This document shows positions 8,133 through 16,688 of a stretch of 64,000 bases of DNA, one piece after another (within the stretch, counting starts at the first letter, position 1; the number at the start of each line of letters is the position of its first letter). A program made the translations under genes and the position numbers. A model generated the notes under the pieces. It had not been told where the DNA came from. It searched no databases and saw only the letters and a program-made list of their open reading frames with translations. Source of the DNA: Bin52 sp965243345 (GTDB lineage Bacteria; Pseudomonadota; Alphaproteobacteria; Thalassobaculales; Thalassobaculaceae); assembly GCA_965243345.1 (NCBI GenBank), contig CBDEUR010000003.1, positions 1 through 64,000 of the forward strand, given 5' to 3'.

Positions 8133-9374
8133 ATGCCAGGCGAGTTCTACGACGATCTTGAGATCCGCAGCGCCGACGAGAGGGAACGGGACCTGGCCGA
8201 GGCGCTGCCGCGCCAGATTGCCCACGCCCAGGCGAGCGCAGTGGCACTGTCCCGGCTGCTCGGGGACGTGGACGCGTCATCGATCCGCTCGTCGGCCGAC
8301 CTTACCGGCCTGCCGGTGATGCGCAAGTCCGACCTGCTCGGCATGCAGGCATCCGACCCGCCGTTCGGCGGGCTCGGCGCGCTCGAGCCCGGTGCGTTTT
8401 CCCGCATTTACATGTCGCCCGGGCCAATCTACGAAGGCGAGGGACCGGAGGCCGATCCCTGGCGGTTTGCCCGCGCCGCCCACGCCGCGGGCATTCGCCG
8501 CGGCGACATTGTCCACAACACCTTCTCCTATCACCTGACACCGGCCGGCATGATGGTGGACACGGCCTGCCGGGCAATCGGCTGCGCCGTGTTCCCCGGC
8601 GGGATCGGCAATACCGAGATCCAGGTGCAGGCCATCGGACACTTGCGCCCCAACCGCTACGCCGGCACCCCGAGCTTCCTGCGGATCATCCTCGAGAAGG
8701 CCGTCGAACTGGGGGTCGATGCCTCGTCGCTGTCCTGCGGTCTGGTGGGCGGCGAAGCCCTGCCGCTCAGCCTCAGGTCCGAACTCGCCGACCTTGGCTG
8801 CTCCGTCCTGCAGTGCTACGGCACCGCCGACCTGGGGCTGGTTGCCTACGAGACCCCGGCGGTGGAGGGCATGGTCATCGACGAGGGCGTGGTGGTCGAG
8901 ATCGTCAGGCCCGGAACCGGCGACCCGGTTCCGTACGGCGAGGTGGGCGAGGTGGTGGTGACCACACTCAACCCCTCCTATCCGCTGGTCCGGTTCGCAA
9001 CCGGGGACATGTCGGCGATCATGGAGGGCACCAGCCCGTGCGGCCGCACCAACCTGCGGATCAGGGGCTGGCTTGGCCGGGCCGACCAGACCACCAAGAT
9101 CCGCGGCATGTTCGTCCATCCGGGCCAGGTTGCCGAGATCGTGAAACGCCATCCCGAGATCGCGCGGGCGCGCCTCGTGGTCAGCGGCGGAACCGGCCGC
9201 GACGTCATGACCCTGCATGCCGAGGTCGCGGACGGCGCGGGCGAAGCCCTTGCCGACGCGGTTCGCCAGTCGATCCAGTCGGTGACCAAGCTGCGCGGTG
9301 ACGTGGCGTTCGGGCCCGCCGGCAGCCTCGCCAACGACGGCAAGGTGATCGAGGACGCCCGCAGCTACGAGTAA
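8133..9374 (+). CDS. Phenylacetate-CoA ligase-like AMP-forming enzyme (PaaK family)
   Basis: This 413-residue member of the ANL superfamily is closest in layout to PaaK. It should activate an aryl or other carboxylic acid to its CoA thioester via an acyl-adenylate. Visible segments include SYHLTPAGMMVDTACRAIGC, a VGGEALPLSLRSEL hinge region, LQCYGTADLGLVAYE (the acid-binding YGxxE-like motif), LVRFATGDMS with the ribose-binding Asp, and a C-terminal IRGMFVHPGQVAEI. The P-loop is atypical (IYMSPGPIYEG instead of SSGTTG), as seen in divergent PaaK-like proteins. The last 10 bp overlap the convergent MFS gene. The substrate is unknown and context does not fix it. Confidence 0.85.
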   Translation: MPGEFYDDLEIRSADERERDLAEALPRQIAHAQASAVALSRLLGDVDASSIRSSADLTGLPVMRKSDLLGMQASDPPFGGLGALEPGAFSRIYMSPGPIYEGEGPEADPWRFARAAHAAGIRRGDIVHNTFSYHLTPAGMMVDTACRAIGCAVFPGGIGNTEIQVQAIGHLRPNRYAGTPSFLRIILEKAVELGVDASSLSCGLVGGEALPLSLRSELADLGCSVLQCYGTADLGLVAYETPAVEGMVIDEGVVVEIVRPGTGDPVPYGEVGEVVVTTLNPSYPLVRFATGDMSAIMEGTSPCGRTNLRIRGWLGRADQTTKIRGMFVHPGQVAEIVKRHPEIARARLVVSGGTGRDVMTLHAEVADGAGEALADAVRQSIQSVTKLRGDVAFGPAGSLANDGKVIEDARSYE

Positions 9375-10732
9375 GCGGACAGGATCGCGAACAGGACGAG
9401 CAGGGCCACGGCGGCGAGCAGGACGGTCCCGAAGGCCGCCGCGCGCGGCCGGCGAAGCCTGGCGCGGGCGGGCCGGGCGATCAGGCCGAACCATGATCCC
9501 TGTCGCGGCGGCAGGACAAGCACGAAGGCGGTAAACAGCGCCGGCAGCGCGGTGGCGGCAAACCCGGCACCGTAGGAGCCGGTAATCGCAAGCAGTCCGC
9601 CGTAGAACGCCGGGTAGAGCATCATCGCGACCGACGTGAATGCGAGCACGCCACCGGTAACGCCGCCGACCATGCCGGCAGGTGCGAGCCGGGCGGTTTC
9701 CGCCAGCAGCACGCCGTGCCAGCTGAGCGACGTGACGTTGTAGAGAATGGCCACACCGAGTATCAGCCAGGCTGCCCAGTCCGGCTGGTACAGTGCGGTC
9801 AGAAGCGCCGCCGCCGTCGCGAAGGCACACAGTGCCGCCAGGATGCGCCGGGGCGAAACCAGCGCGGTTCCGAGCCAGCCCCACAGGATGCGGGCGCCGA
9901 TCGCGGTCAGACTCGCGGTCGCGAACATGGTACCGGCCTCGATCTCGCTCCGGTCGAGACCATCGATCACGAACAGGATGAAGAAGCCGGCCCAGACCGA
10001 CTGCAGGCCACCGAGCGCGAAGGCGACCATCGACAGGTCGCGCAGTTCCGGTGTCTGCACCACGTGGCGCATGGTCCGCAGCACCCCGGCCAGGTCGATC
10101 CCCGTGTCCGGCTTGCGGTCGGAATCGAAGTGGGATCGCAACGGCTCCAGCAACACCGCCATGGCGTAGACGATGAGGCCGACCACGAACGCGGTCGAGA
10201 AGGCATCGAGCTCGACATGAAGGTCGAGAAACCCGATGGTGATACCGAGCCCGAGCAGGGCCGGGAAGAGCACGCCGGCGATCAGGCTGCCCACCGGGAC
10301 ACCGGTCTGCTTGATCGAGAACACCAGTGGTGCCAGCCGCGGCGGGCAGAACCGGGCGAGAATGTGGGAACTGGCGGGCGTCGAGACCGAGGCGGCGCCG
10401 AGCAGGATGGCGCCCAGCGGGTACAGCCACAGCGAGCCGGTCGCGGTGACGAAGAGGCTCGCTCCCATGCACAGCAGGCACCACTGGCTGATCCTGAGCG
10501 CGCCGACCTTCACGATCAGGGCGCCGCAGCCGAGTGCCGCGCAGATCGCGGCGATGTTCTGCAGCGACAGGTAGACGCCGAGCCAGGCGCGCGAGATCCC
10601 GAACTCCTCGGCCAGCCTGTCGGCGAGGAAGGGCATCGCCAGCTGGCAGACGTAGGAGAACGCCTGCTGCAACAGCATCGAGACTGTGGCGAGCGTCAGC
10701 ACCACCCGCCAGTCCAGCCGTTCCAGATTCAT
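9365..10732 (-). CDS. Major facilitator superfamily transporter
   Basis: This 455-residue polytopic inner-membrane protein has about twelve hydrophobic segments, including ICAALGCGALIVKVG (TM2), SLWLYPLGAILLGAASV, AFVVGLIVYAMAVLL and a final VLLAAVALLVLFAIL. It has the soluble middle loop with charged residues (RSHFDSDRKPDTG) typical of MFS proteins between TM6 and TM7. It probably exports or imports a small molecule by proton coupling; the substrate cannot be inferred. It ends inside the tail of the convergent CoA ligase gene. Upstream is a 757 bp space leading into the toxin-antitoxin island, so it is likely a monocistronic unit. Confidence 0.9.
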   Translation of the reverse strand: MNLERLDWRVVLTLATVSMLLQQAFSYVCQLAMPFLADRLAEEFGISRAWLGVYLSLQNIAAICAALGCGALIVKVGALRISQWCLLCMGASLFVTATGSLWLYPLGAILLGAASVSTPASSHILARFCPPRLAPLVFSIKQTGVPVGSLIAGVLFPALLGLGITIGFLDLHVELDAFSTAFVVGLIVYAMAVLLEPLRSHFDSDRKPDTGIDLAGVLRTMRHVVQTPELRDLSMVAFALGGLQSVWAGFFILFVIDGLDRSEIEAGTMFATASLTAIGARILWGWLGTALVSPRRILAALCAFATAAALLTALYQPDWAAWLILGVAILYNVTSLSWHGVLLAETARLAPAGMVGGVTGGVLAFTSVAMMLYPAFYGGLLAITGSYGAGFAATALPALFTAFVLVLPPRQGSWFGLIARPARARLRRPRAAAFGTVLLAAVALLVLFAILSAYS

Positions 10733-11489
10733 GATCGGGTCCGATTGCCTGTGAACCTGCGCCTGCAGGCGCGATCTATTGAAGCCGGGACGATCGATGT
10801 CAAAACCGGGATGGACGGGTCCCGGTTCAAGTCCGGGGGGCCGTGTAGGGGTCGTTGCCGAGCACGCCCTGCCTGGACATCAGGGGGAACTTCGGCTTGA
10901 CGATGGTCAGGCCGGCGGCGTCGCGCCTCGTACTCCGCCTGCTCTTCTTCGCCGGCGCCGGGTTGCTGTTGCATCATGTTCAGCTATGACGGGTTGCCTG
11001 ACGAGGCACTGGTGCAGAAATGAACAACCCCGGTCGGGGTCGGGGAGTATGTGCCATTGGCATGTTTCTTGTTCGCCTGTTGAGCCAGACAGTAGTCGTG
11101 GTACCAATGCAGAATGTGGTGGCGGTCGTTCCGTTCTTTCTTGAGTTTCTCGCTTCCCTACTTGGACTGAATATCATTGTCATATGGTCCTCGAGAAAGT
11201 TCGCAAAATATCTCGATTTATTTGAGTAGTAATGTTTGTCCCTACCGTTACGGCTCTTTGATTTTGAAACATGGTGGAAAGTACCAATCTGCCCTGGTCC
11301 TGCTGTTGAGTTCGAATCAATTCGACAACCTGATGACGGTGCGTGGCTTTGCGAACTGCCTGGCTCGCGGACCGGCTTGGGAGCCCCGATTGTTGACACA
11401 GCGGATCACCATGACATCGCCTGTCCTTTTCCCGTTTCCGCGGGGGCAAGACTGAGTCCTTCCCGTCTCGGCCATAGGTCCTGGTATTC
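10733..11489. other. Long intergenic region, AT-enriched in its centre
   Basis: No convincing gene was found. From about 11040 to 11300 the base composition is markedly less GC-rich than the surroundings, consistent with acquired DNA at the edge of the toxin-antitoxin island. A hydrophobic frame (ATG at 11062 to the stop at 11227-11229, about 55 residues, one membrane segment) has no good ribosome site. A minus-strand frame at about 10835-10977 reads like coding sequence but has no start codon. A small palindrome, TCGAAT-CA-ATTCGA, lies at 11312-11325. Confidence 0.4.
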
Positions 11490-12575
11490 CTAGGTCTTCC
11501 AGGCCAAACGGACCTTGAGACCATTCAGGTGTGTCCAGGGCAGGAGCCCCTTGTGCTGCAGCATGCCGACAACAATGCCAGGGGCGATTCCCTGCTCCTC
11601 GGCAAAGGCTGTGACGGCACTCGCGGTGTACGGTGAAGTTGCAACAAACCCGCGCCACGCCCGAGCGGGAATCAGTGTTTTTGATGCCCACTCATTCGCC
11701 TCTGCCTCAAGTCCGGAGTCACCTCCGTTGGTCTCGTCGACGAAGACGCCTTTCTTGCTGTGAAGCAGAATGTGTGCCGCTTCATGGAAGAAGCTGAACC
11801 AGAGATGATCGTCCGTCCTGTGTCGGGCGGTCAGCTGGATCACGGCCTTCCTCGGCGACAGCCACCAGGCCGCACCGCTGAGCGCCGTTTTCGGCAATGG
11901 CCGCACCAACACCAGTGCAACCCCGGTTTCATTGCATAGCCTTTCAGCCTGCTGCAAGGCCTCGACAATCGGTTCGCGTGTCAGCCCGCGAATCGTCCGA
12001 ACGGCGTGTTTGAACCGGCTCTTGTTGTATTCCGCACACTCCTGGCCTTCGGCTTCGATCTCGCCAAGCCGGAGCCAGGTGGCCAATGCAGCCTCGTTGC
12101 TCTTGAATCTTGGCGAGTGGCGGTACGCCACATTGGCGAGGCCATAGCGAGCGGTCCAGGCATCGACCGAACCCACCCGAAAGAACGCCAGCATCTTCGC
12201 GACAGCATCGACATCCGATTTCGGGCGCTGGAAGCAGCCGCGCTTTACCAGGTCCGAGACGGGCAAGGCCTTGACCCATTCTGCCGAAGCGGCGGCATTC
12301 CGGGCCTCGGCCTGCCGGGCTCGGTGAAGCCGAAATCCGGACTCGATCCCGAGCCAGATGCTGGCATCGACGCCAAGCACCTTCTCGAACTGCAATGCGG
12401 TTCCCGGCTCGAGCGGTGCCTTGCCCGAGATGATCTCGCTGATCAGCTTGGCAGAGCGACCGCACCTGCGCGCGAACTCGGCGTGCGAAATCCCCTCGAC
12501 CGCGAGGCGCTCCTCGAGGATCCAGCCTGGCGGAACCGCGTAGTCCGGGTTGAACCGGTCAATCCCTGTCGCCAT
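11490..12575 (-). CDS. higA: HigA-type antitoxin: XRE helix-turn-helix fused to ImmA/IrrE metallopeptidase
   Basis: This 361-residue protein has two parts. Residues 1-90 hold a HigA-like XRE helix-turn-helix (GISHAEFARRCGRSAKLISEIISGKAPLEP). Residues about 180-340 hold an ImmA/IrrE zinc-protease domain with HEAAH at 264-268 (HExxH) and a downstream acidic helix EAEANEWASK, the expected third ligand region. It should bind the toxin and repress the operon. The protease half may regulate its own turnover or cleave a partner, as shown for other ImmA-type proteins. The start at 12575 has GGAGGAAGGAG. It lies 14 bp after the toxin gene, in the toxin-first order typical of higBA. The same frame continues upstream past the toxin but is not coding there. 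Confidence 0.88.
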   Translation of the reverse strand: MATGIDRFNPDYAVPPGWILEERLAVEGISHAEFARRCGRSAKLISEIISGKAPLEPGTALQFEKVLGVDASIWLGIESGFRLHRARQAEARNAAASAEWVKALPVSDLVKRGCFQRPKSDVDAVAKMLAFFRVGSVDAWTARYGLANVAYRHSPRFKSNEAALATWLRLGEIEAEGQECAEYNKSRFKHAVRTIRGLTREPIVEALQQAERLCNETGVALVLVRPLPKTALSGAAWWLSPRKAVIQLTARHRTDDHLWFSFFHEAAHILLHSKKGVFVDETNGGDSGLEAEANEWASKTLIPARAWRGFVATSPYTASAVTAFAEEQGIAPGIVVGMLQHKGLLPWTHLNGLKVRLAWKT

Positions 12576-12589
12576 CTCTCCTTCCTCCG

Positions 12590-12925
12590 TCAGTGACAGT
12601 CGACCACGTCGAGGATCGTGATCGCCGTCACCTGCTCCGTATCGATTCCTCCATCGTCCTTGCGCGGGACCGGCTCGTGACTGGCTTCGAAGACGAGCCG
12701 GTAGGGGTGAACAAGATCGACCGCGAACTGTTCGTCTCGATCCCCGACGAGCTGATGCCGCCGATCCGGTGGCGTGGTCGGTACCAGTTCTAGGCTGCGT
12801 GCCGCCCGGAGCACCGACATGCGCATCATGACCGCCCTCGCCATCCTCGCTCCATAGGTCTTCTGCAAGGCAACCGCCCCGTTGAAGTCCTTTTCGAGCT
12901 TGCGGCTCCTGAATGCGATATCCAT
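12590..12925 (-). CDS. higB: HigB-type toxin (RelE/ParE superfamily)
   Basis: This 111-residue basic protein begins MDIAFRSRKLEKDFNGAVAL and carries the HigB pattern of a helical start, a central LELVPTTPPDRRHQL segment and a C-terminal beta-sheet with HPYRLVFEA and a final ITILDVVDCH. HigB toxins are ribosome-dependent mRNA interferases. The identification rests on the overall pattern and on the HigA-like gene 14 bp downstream in the same orientation. It is somewhat longer than E. coli HigB, with a charged insertion VPRKDDGGIDTEQ before the last strand. Expression should start in the AT-rich region shared with the divergent hipBA operon. RNase activity is inferred from the family. Confidence 0.83.
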   Translation of the reverse strand: MDIAFRSRKLEKDFNGAVALQKTYGARMARAVMMRMSVLRAARSLELVPTTPPDRRHQLVGDRDEQFAVDLVHPYRLVFEASHEPVPRKDDGGIDTEQVTAITILDVVDCH

Positions 12926-13227
12926 GGCGATGGATCATGATCGTTACCAAACAGGTAATGATTTTGCTCAACAAGTCAAGGGAAGATCGCGGGTCCCGAG
13001 GGAGACGTGCAGTGGCGGGCGAGGACAATCCACCCCGACGCCGAACACGCAACGGAACGCACGATCGTCGTGACGGAAAACCTGCCGCAGCGCAACGCCT
13101 TCCTGGTTCCTGTCAGGCGCACGGGACGCGAAGCCATGGCGAAGGTTCATGTCGCTGACGAGCGGTTGGCCATGCCGCAAGGCATGATCGGCACACGCCT
13201 GCAGGATCGCTATCGATCTGTTAAGTT

Positions 13228-13294
13228 ATATCAAACATGGCCAATGATCTGTGATTGAAGATCGAATATTGACGGTATTGGATGAGTTTGATAT
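13228..13294. repeat. 9-bp inverted repeat, candidate HipB operator
   Basis: ATATCAAAC at 13228-13236 and its exact reverse complement GTTTGATAT at 13286-13294 flank about 49 bp upstream of hipB. The right arm overlaps the predicted -10 element. An antitoxin dimer binding each arm could loop or cover the promoter, giving the usual autoregulation of hipBA. Operator function is inference. Confidence 0.4.
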
Positions 13295-13297
13295 GTA
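13269..13297 (+). promoter_or_regulatory. Candidate promoter of hipBA
   Basis: TTGACG (13269-13274) and TATGTA (13292-13297) are separated by exactly 17 bp and lie about 45 bp before the hipB ATG. The -10 box overlaps the right arm of the inverted repeat, as expected for an autoregulated promoter. Pattern-based only. Confidence 0.45.
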
Positions 13298-13340
13298 AAA
13301 AACTATCTGATCAAGAATTAGATGTAAAAATGCAGATCAA

Positions 13341-13949
13341 ATGATCTACGCCATCGAGCATATCGCCCGCGTGCTGAAAGGCGCCCGCGAAGCCCGGGGC
13401 CTGAGCCAACGCGCGCTGAGCGCCAGGGTCGGGATACCGCAGAGCCATATCTCCAAGATCGAGAAGGGTGCGGTGGATCTCAGGGTTTCGAGCCTTGTCG
13501 AGCTCGCCCGTGTGCTGGATCTGGAAGTTGAGCTTGTGCCCCGCAAGGCCCTCCCGGCCGTGCGCGCCATGGTCGGGCGGGGCGACGCACGCCCGCCTGT
13601 TGCTGCGGGGTCCGGCCGCCGCGTGCTCACCGCGCTCGATCGGATCGAGGAGATCGCTGCCCGCGCCGCGCGAATCCGCCCGGCCGTGATCGAGTTGGCC
13701 CAGATCCAGCAGCAGGTCCGCGACCTTCGACGGTTCCCGATTGTCGAAGAGCGCCTGGACACGATCCGCAACGCGGCAGCGGCGGTGCAGGCCTGGCTCG
13801 AGAACACCGCCGGCCTCACGGTGCTCCAGGATGCTCTTTCCCAGCTTCGCGACCTGCGCAACGCGCTTGCCCATGACCTGCCCGCCAGCAGCGATGACAG
13901 CGGGATGGTACGGCCCGCCTACAGCCTGGATGACGATGACCGTGGCTGA
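13341..13949 (+). CDS. hipB: HipB-like XRE antitoxin with long helical C-terminal extension
   Basis: Residues 6-66 form an XRE helix-turn-helix (LSQRALSARVGIPQSHISKI, then EKGAVDLRVSSLVELARVLD), close to HipB. The protein has 202 residues, more than twice the usual 70-100. Residues about 90-195 are predicted helical and contain LSQLRDLRNALAHDLP, in which R173-N-A-L-A-H178 matches the Rx4-6H signature of HEPN domains. The tail ends in acidic residues. It overlaps hipA by 14 bp and should neutralise HipA and repress the operon. Whether the extension is an RNase, a toxin-binding arm or a structural helix is open. No clear Shine-Dalgarno sequence precedes the ATG, so a leader-poor transcript is possible. 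Confidence 0.85.
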   Translation: MIYAIEHIARVLKGAREARGLSQRALSARVGIPQSHISKIEKGAVDLRVSSLVELARVLDLEVELVPRKALPAVRAMVGRGDARPPVAAGSGRRVLTALDRIEEIAARAARIRPAVIELAQIQQQVRDLRRFPIVEERLDTIRNAAAAVQAWLENTAGLTVLQDALSQLRDLRNALAHDLPASSDDSGMVRPAYSLDDDDRG

Positions 13950-15162
13950 GGTTCGTGTCCTCGATGTGCTGCTGCATGGCGCTCCCGTTGGCACGCTGAC
14001 GCACGTGCCGGGGGACCGAACGCTGTTCGCGTTCGATGAGGACTACGTGGCAGACGCCGACCGGTCGGTCCTCGGTCTCTCCTTCAAGGATCGGTTCGGT
14101 GAGCTCGTCACCGCATTCAGGCCGACCCAGGCGAGGTTGTTGCCGTTCTTCTCGAACCTGCTGCCCGAGGGGCACATGCGCAGCTATCTGGCCGAGCGCG
14201 CCGGCGTGAACGAGAAACGCGAGTTCTTCCTGCTGTGGGCGCTGGGCAGCGATCTGCCTGGAGCCATTACCGTGACGCCGGCCAATGGCGAGGCCTGGCC
14301 GATCGATGTCGACCATCGCGACGAGCCGGGTCGTCATGGTCGCGAGCATGCACTGCGGTTCTCGCTGGCCGGTGTCCAGTTGAAGTTTTCCGCAGTCAGG
14401 GCGGCGAGGGGCGGGCTGACGATCCCGGTCCGCGGTACGGGTGGATCATGGATCGTCAAGTTGCCTTCGCGCGAATTTGAGCATGTGCCCGAGAACGAAT
14501 TCTCGATGATGACGCTCGCCCGGCTGATCGGCATGGATGTGCCGGCGCTCCAGCTCGTTGATCCGGACGCCATCGGGAACCTGCCCGGAGGGATCGGTGC
14601 TCTCAAGGGGCAGGCTCTTGCCATTGAACGCTTCGACCGGCTTGGGGACGGAACCCGCGTACATGTCGAGGACTTCGCCCAGATCTTCGGCGTCTATCCG
14701 CAAGACAAGTACAGGAAGGCCAGCGCCAGCAACATCGCCAATGTCATCGGATCTGAAGCAAGTGAAGTGGACACAGCCGAGTTTGTCCGCCGGCTCACCT
14801 ACAACGCCCTGATTGGCAATGGTGACATGCACCTCAAGAACTGGTCCCTGATCTACCCCGACAGGCGTCGTGCGGTGCTTGCGCCCGCCTACGACCTTGT
14901 TTCTACGGTTCCATACGTCGCGGGCGACAGGGCGGCACTCAACTTCAGCCGGACACGGCGCTTCGACCAGTTTTCCGAAGATGAACTTGCCCATCTGGCT
15001 GCAAGGGCGTGTCTGCCCGCCAGGCTTGTCCTCGATACAGCCCGCGAGACCGTCGCGCTCTTCCATCAGTACTGGAACTCCGAAAAGGTCCACCTGCCGC
15101 TCGTCGACACGGTCATCGATGCCGTCGAAAGGCACCTGGAGACCGTACCCATTGCCAGGTAA
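13936..15162 (+). CDS. hipA: HipA-type serine/threonine kinase toxin
   Basis: This 408-residue HipA-family kinase belongs to a family that in E. coli phosphorylates glutamyl-tRNA synthetase and causes persistence. An N-terminal subdomain (residues 1-105) includes LPFFSNLLPEGHMRSYLA. Then come the SLAGVQLKFS loop (143-152), equivalent to the GAQ(P/E)K-type ATP loop with regulatory Ser, SWIVKLPS with the ATP-contacting Lys, the catalytic loop LIGNGDMHLKNWSL (293-306) and the metal-binding APAYDLVST (Asp320). All key kinase residues appear present. The start at 13936 overlaps hipB by 14 bp; another ATG at 13930 is in frame. The substrate is unknown. Confidence 0.93.
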   Translation: MTVAEVRVLDVLLHGAPVGTLTHVPGDRTLFAFDEDYVADADRSVLGLSFKDRFGELVTAFRPTQARLLPFFSNLLPEGHMRSYLAERAGVNEKREFFLLWALGSDLPGAITVTPANGEAWPIDVDHRDEPGRHGREHALRFSLAGVQLKFSAVRAARGGLTIPVRGTGGSWIVKLPSREFEHVPENEFSMMTLARLIGMDVPALQLVDPDAIGNLPGGIGALKGQALAIERFDRLGDGTRVHVEDFAQIFGVYPQDKYRKASASNIANVIGSEASEVDTAEFVRRLTYNALIGNGDMHLKNWSLIYPDRRRAVLAPAYDLVSTVPYVAGDRAALNFSRTRRFDQFSEDELAHLAARACLPARLVLDTARETVALFHQYWNSEKVHLPLVDTVIDAVERHLETVPIAR

Positions 15163-15488
15163 GGCAGACATGGCCTGGTGGGGTTGAAGCGGAGTGATCC
15201 GCCTCACATGCCCGGTCCATGCCGGAAGCCCGATCTGTCGAGCGGGTCAGGAGCCCGGTCGCGGAGCCGATGGCGATGAAGCCGGCCGAAGGTCCGAGGG
15301 CCGACCACGGGATCCTGACCCTGATCGGCGGAAGGTGAAGATCGCACCGCCTGCACTCCCGTGAGGGGTAGGGCGCCGCCCTTGGCCAGTGTCCCGGTCG
15401 ATACCCGCAGCGTGATGGCGGGCCGGACTGCTTGACAGTGTTCGGTCGGCGCGCAATGGATTGCGTGAAACCCTAACGGAGGGAGTGC
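15163..15488 (+). other. Intergenic region before the catabolic cluster
   Basis: 326 bp without a gene. A TTGACA hexamer at 15432-15437 is a good -35 match, but the -10 region 17 bp later (AATGGA) is poor. A clear ribosome site, GGAGGGAG, lies just before the ATG at 15489. Nothing else was recognised. Confidence 0.35.
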
Positions 15489-16688
15489 ATGTCCGGCACC
15501 CGCCCGCCCGGGGGGACGGCAGCGCGCGCCGGGTACGACGGTGTCGCGGTCTGCGCGCCGGTGACGGTTCCCTACCGGCGCTACTCCATCCGGAGCGCCC
15601 ACTGGTTCTGCGGCCAGGCCCTTGCCGGGCTGCTGGCACGGGCCGGTATCGGCAAGGACGAGGTGGACGGGTTCTGCATCTCGAGCTTCACGCTGGAGCC
15701 CGACAGCGCCGTCGGGCTGATGCAGCATCTCGGGGTTTCGCCGCGCTGGCTCGACCATGTGCCGATGGGCGGGGCGAGCGGAGCAGTGGCGCTGCGCCGC
15801 GCCGCGCGCGCGGTTCAGGCGGGCGACGCGGAGATCGTCGCCTGCATCGGCGCCGATACCAATCACGTCGACAGCTTCAGGCGTACCATCGCGACCTTCA
15901 GCCAGTTCGCCAACGATGCGGTCTACCCCTATGGCTCGGGAGGTCCCAACGCGAGCTTCGCCTTCCTGACCGACCACTACATGCACAGCCACGGCGCCGA
16001 GCGCGAGGACTTCGGCAGGCTGTGCATCGCGCAGAGACGGAACGCGGCCGCCCTGCCGCACGCGATGCTCAGGCGTCCCCTCACCATGGAGGCGTACCTG
16101 ACGGCACGGCTGATTGCCGACCCGCTGCGCCTGTTCGACTGCGTGATGCCGTGCGCCGGCGCCGAGGCCTTCCTGGTGATGGGCACCGAGCGGGCTCGCG
16201 CACTGGGCCTGCCGCATGCCGCGATCCTGTCGACCATGGAACGTCACAACGCCTTTCCGGATGATCCGATCCAGGTCCGTGGCGGCTGGGCCCGGGAAGT
16301 CGACTCGTTCTATGGCATGGCCGGGCTGGGTCCCGGGGACATGGACCTGGTGCAGGCCTACGACGACTATCCGGTGATCTGCTTCATGCAGCTCGAGGAC
16401 CTGGGCTTCTGCGCCAGGGGAGAGGCACCGGCGCTGGTGCGTGAACGCGACCTGACCACGGCCGGGGATTTCCCGTTCAATACCTGCGGCGGCCAGCTCT
16501 CGGCTGGCCAGGCCGGCGCCGCCGGCGGGTTCCTGGGGCTGGTGGAAACCCTGCGCCAGCTGACCGACGAGGTGCTGGGCGCGGCGGTCGAGGGCGCGCG
16601 CCACGGGCTCGTCTCGTGTTTCGGAATGATCACATATGACCGCGGCCTGTGCAGTTCCGCCGCGATCCTGGGCCGGAGCGGGTCTTGA
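15489..16688 (+). CDS. Thiolase-like (lipid-transfer/SCP-x type) protein lacking the nucleophilic Cys
   Basis: This 399-residue protein has the thiolase fold of the archaeal/SCP-x branch: AVCAPVTVPYRR start, GIGKDEVDGFCISS, ARAVQAGDAEIVACIGAD, AYDDYPVICFMQLEDLGF and the C-terminal FNTCGGQLSAGQAGAAGG. Where thiolases carry the nucleophilic Cys, it has VPMGGASG (residues 91-98). A classical Claisen condensation or thiolysis is therefore unlikely. Such proteins typically pair with a DUF35 partner and act in acyl-CoA or steroid/aryl side-chain chemistry, for example the Ltp2-type retro-aldolases. The next gene starts with a DUF35 domain and overlaps by 4 bp (TTGA), which strongly supports a complex. 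Exact chemistry is inference. Confidence 0.88.
   Translation: MSGTRPPGGTAARAGYDGVAVCAPVTVPYRRYSIRSAHWFCGQALAGLLARAGIGKDEVDGFCISSFTLEPDSAVGLMQHLGVSPRWLDHVPMGGASGAVALRRAARAVQAGDAEIVACIGADTNHVDSFRRTIATFSQFANDAVYPYGSGGPNASFAFLTDHYMHSHGAEREDFGRLCIAQRRNAAALPHAMLRRPLTMEAYLTARLIADPLRLFDCVMPCAGAEAFLVMGTERARALGLPHAAILSTMERHNAFPDDPIQVRGGWAREVDSFYGMAGLGPGDMDLVQAYDDYPVICFMQLEDLGFCARGEAPALVRERDLTTAGDFPFNTCGGQLSAGQAGAAGGFLGLVETLRQLTDEVLGAAVEGARHGLVSCFGMITYDRGLCSSAAILGRSGS

Larger units (their letters stand above)
12926..13340. promoter_or_regulatory. Divergent regulatory region between higBA and hipBA
   Basis: This 415 bp space holds the promoters of both toxin-antitoxin operons. The stretch from about 13215 to 13340 is strongly AT-rich against the GC-rich background. 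Short frames in it lack ribosome sites and family features and are not called. The part at 12960-13200 is GC-rich with no recognisable element. Confidence 0.55.
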
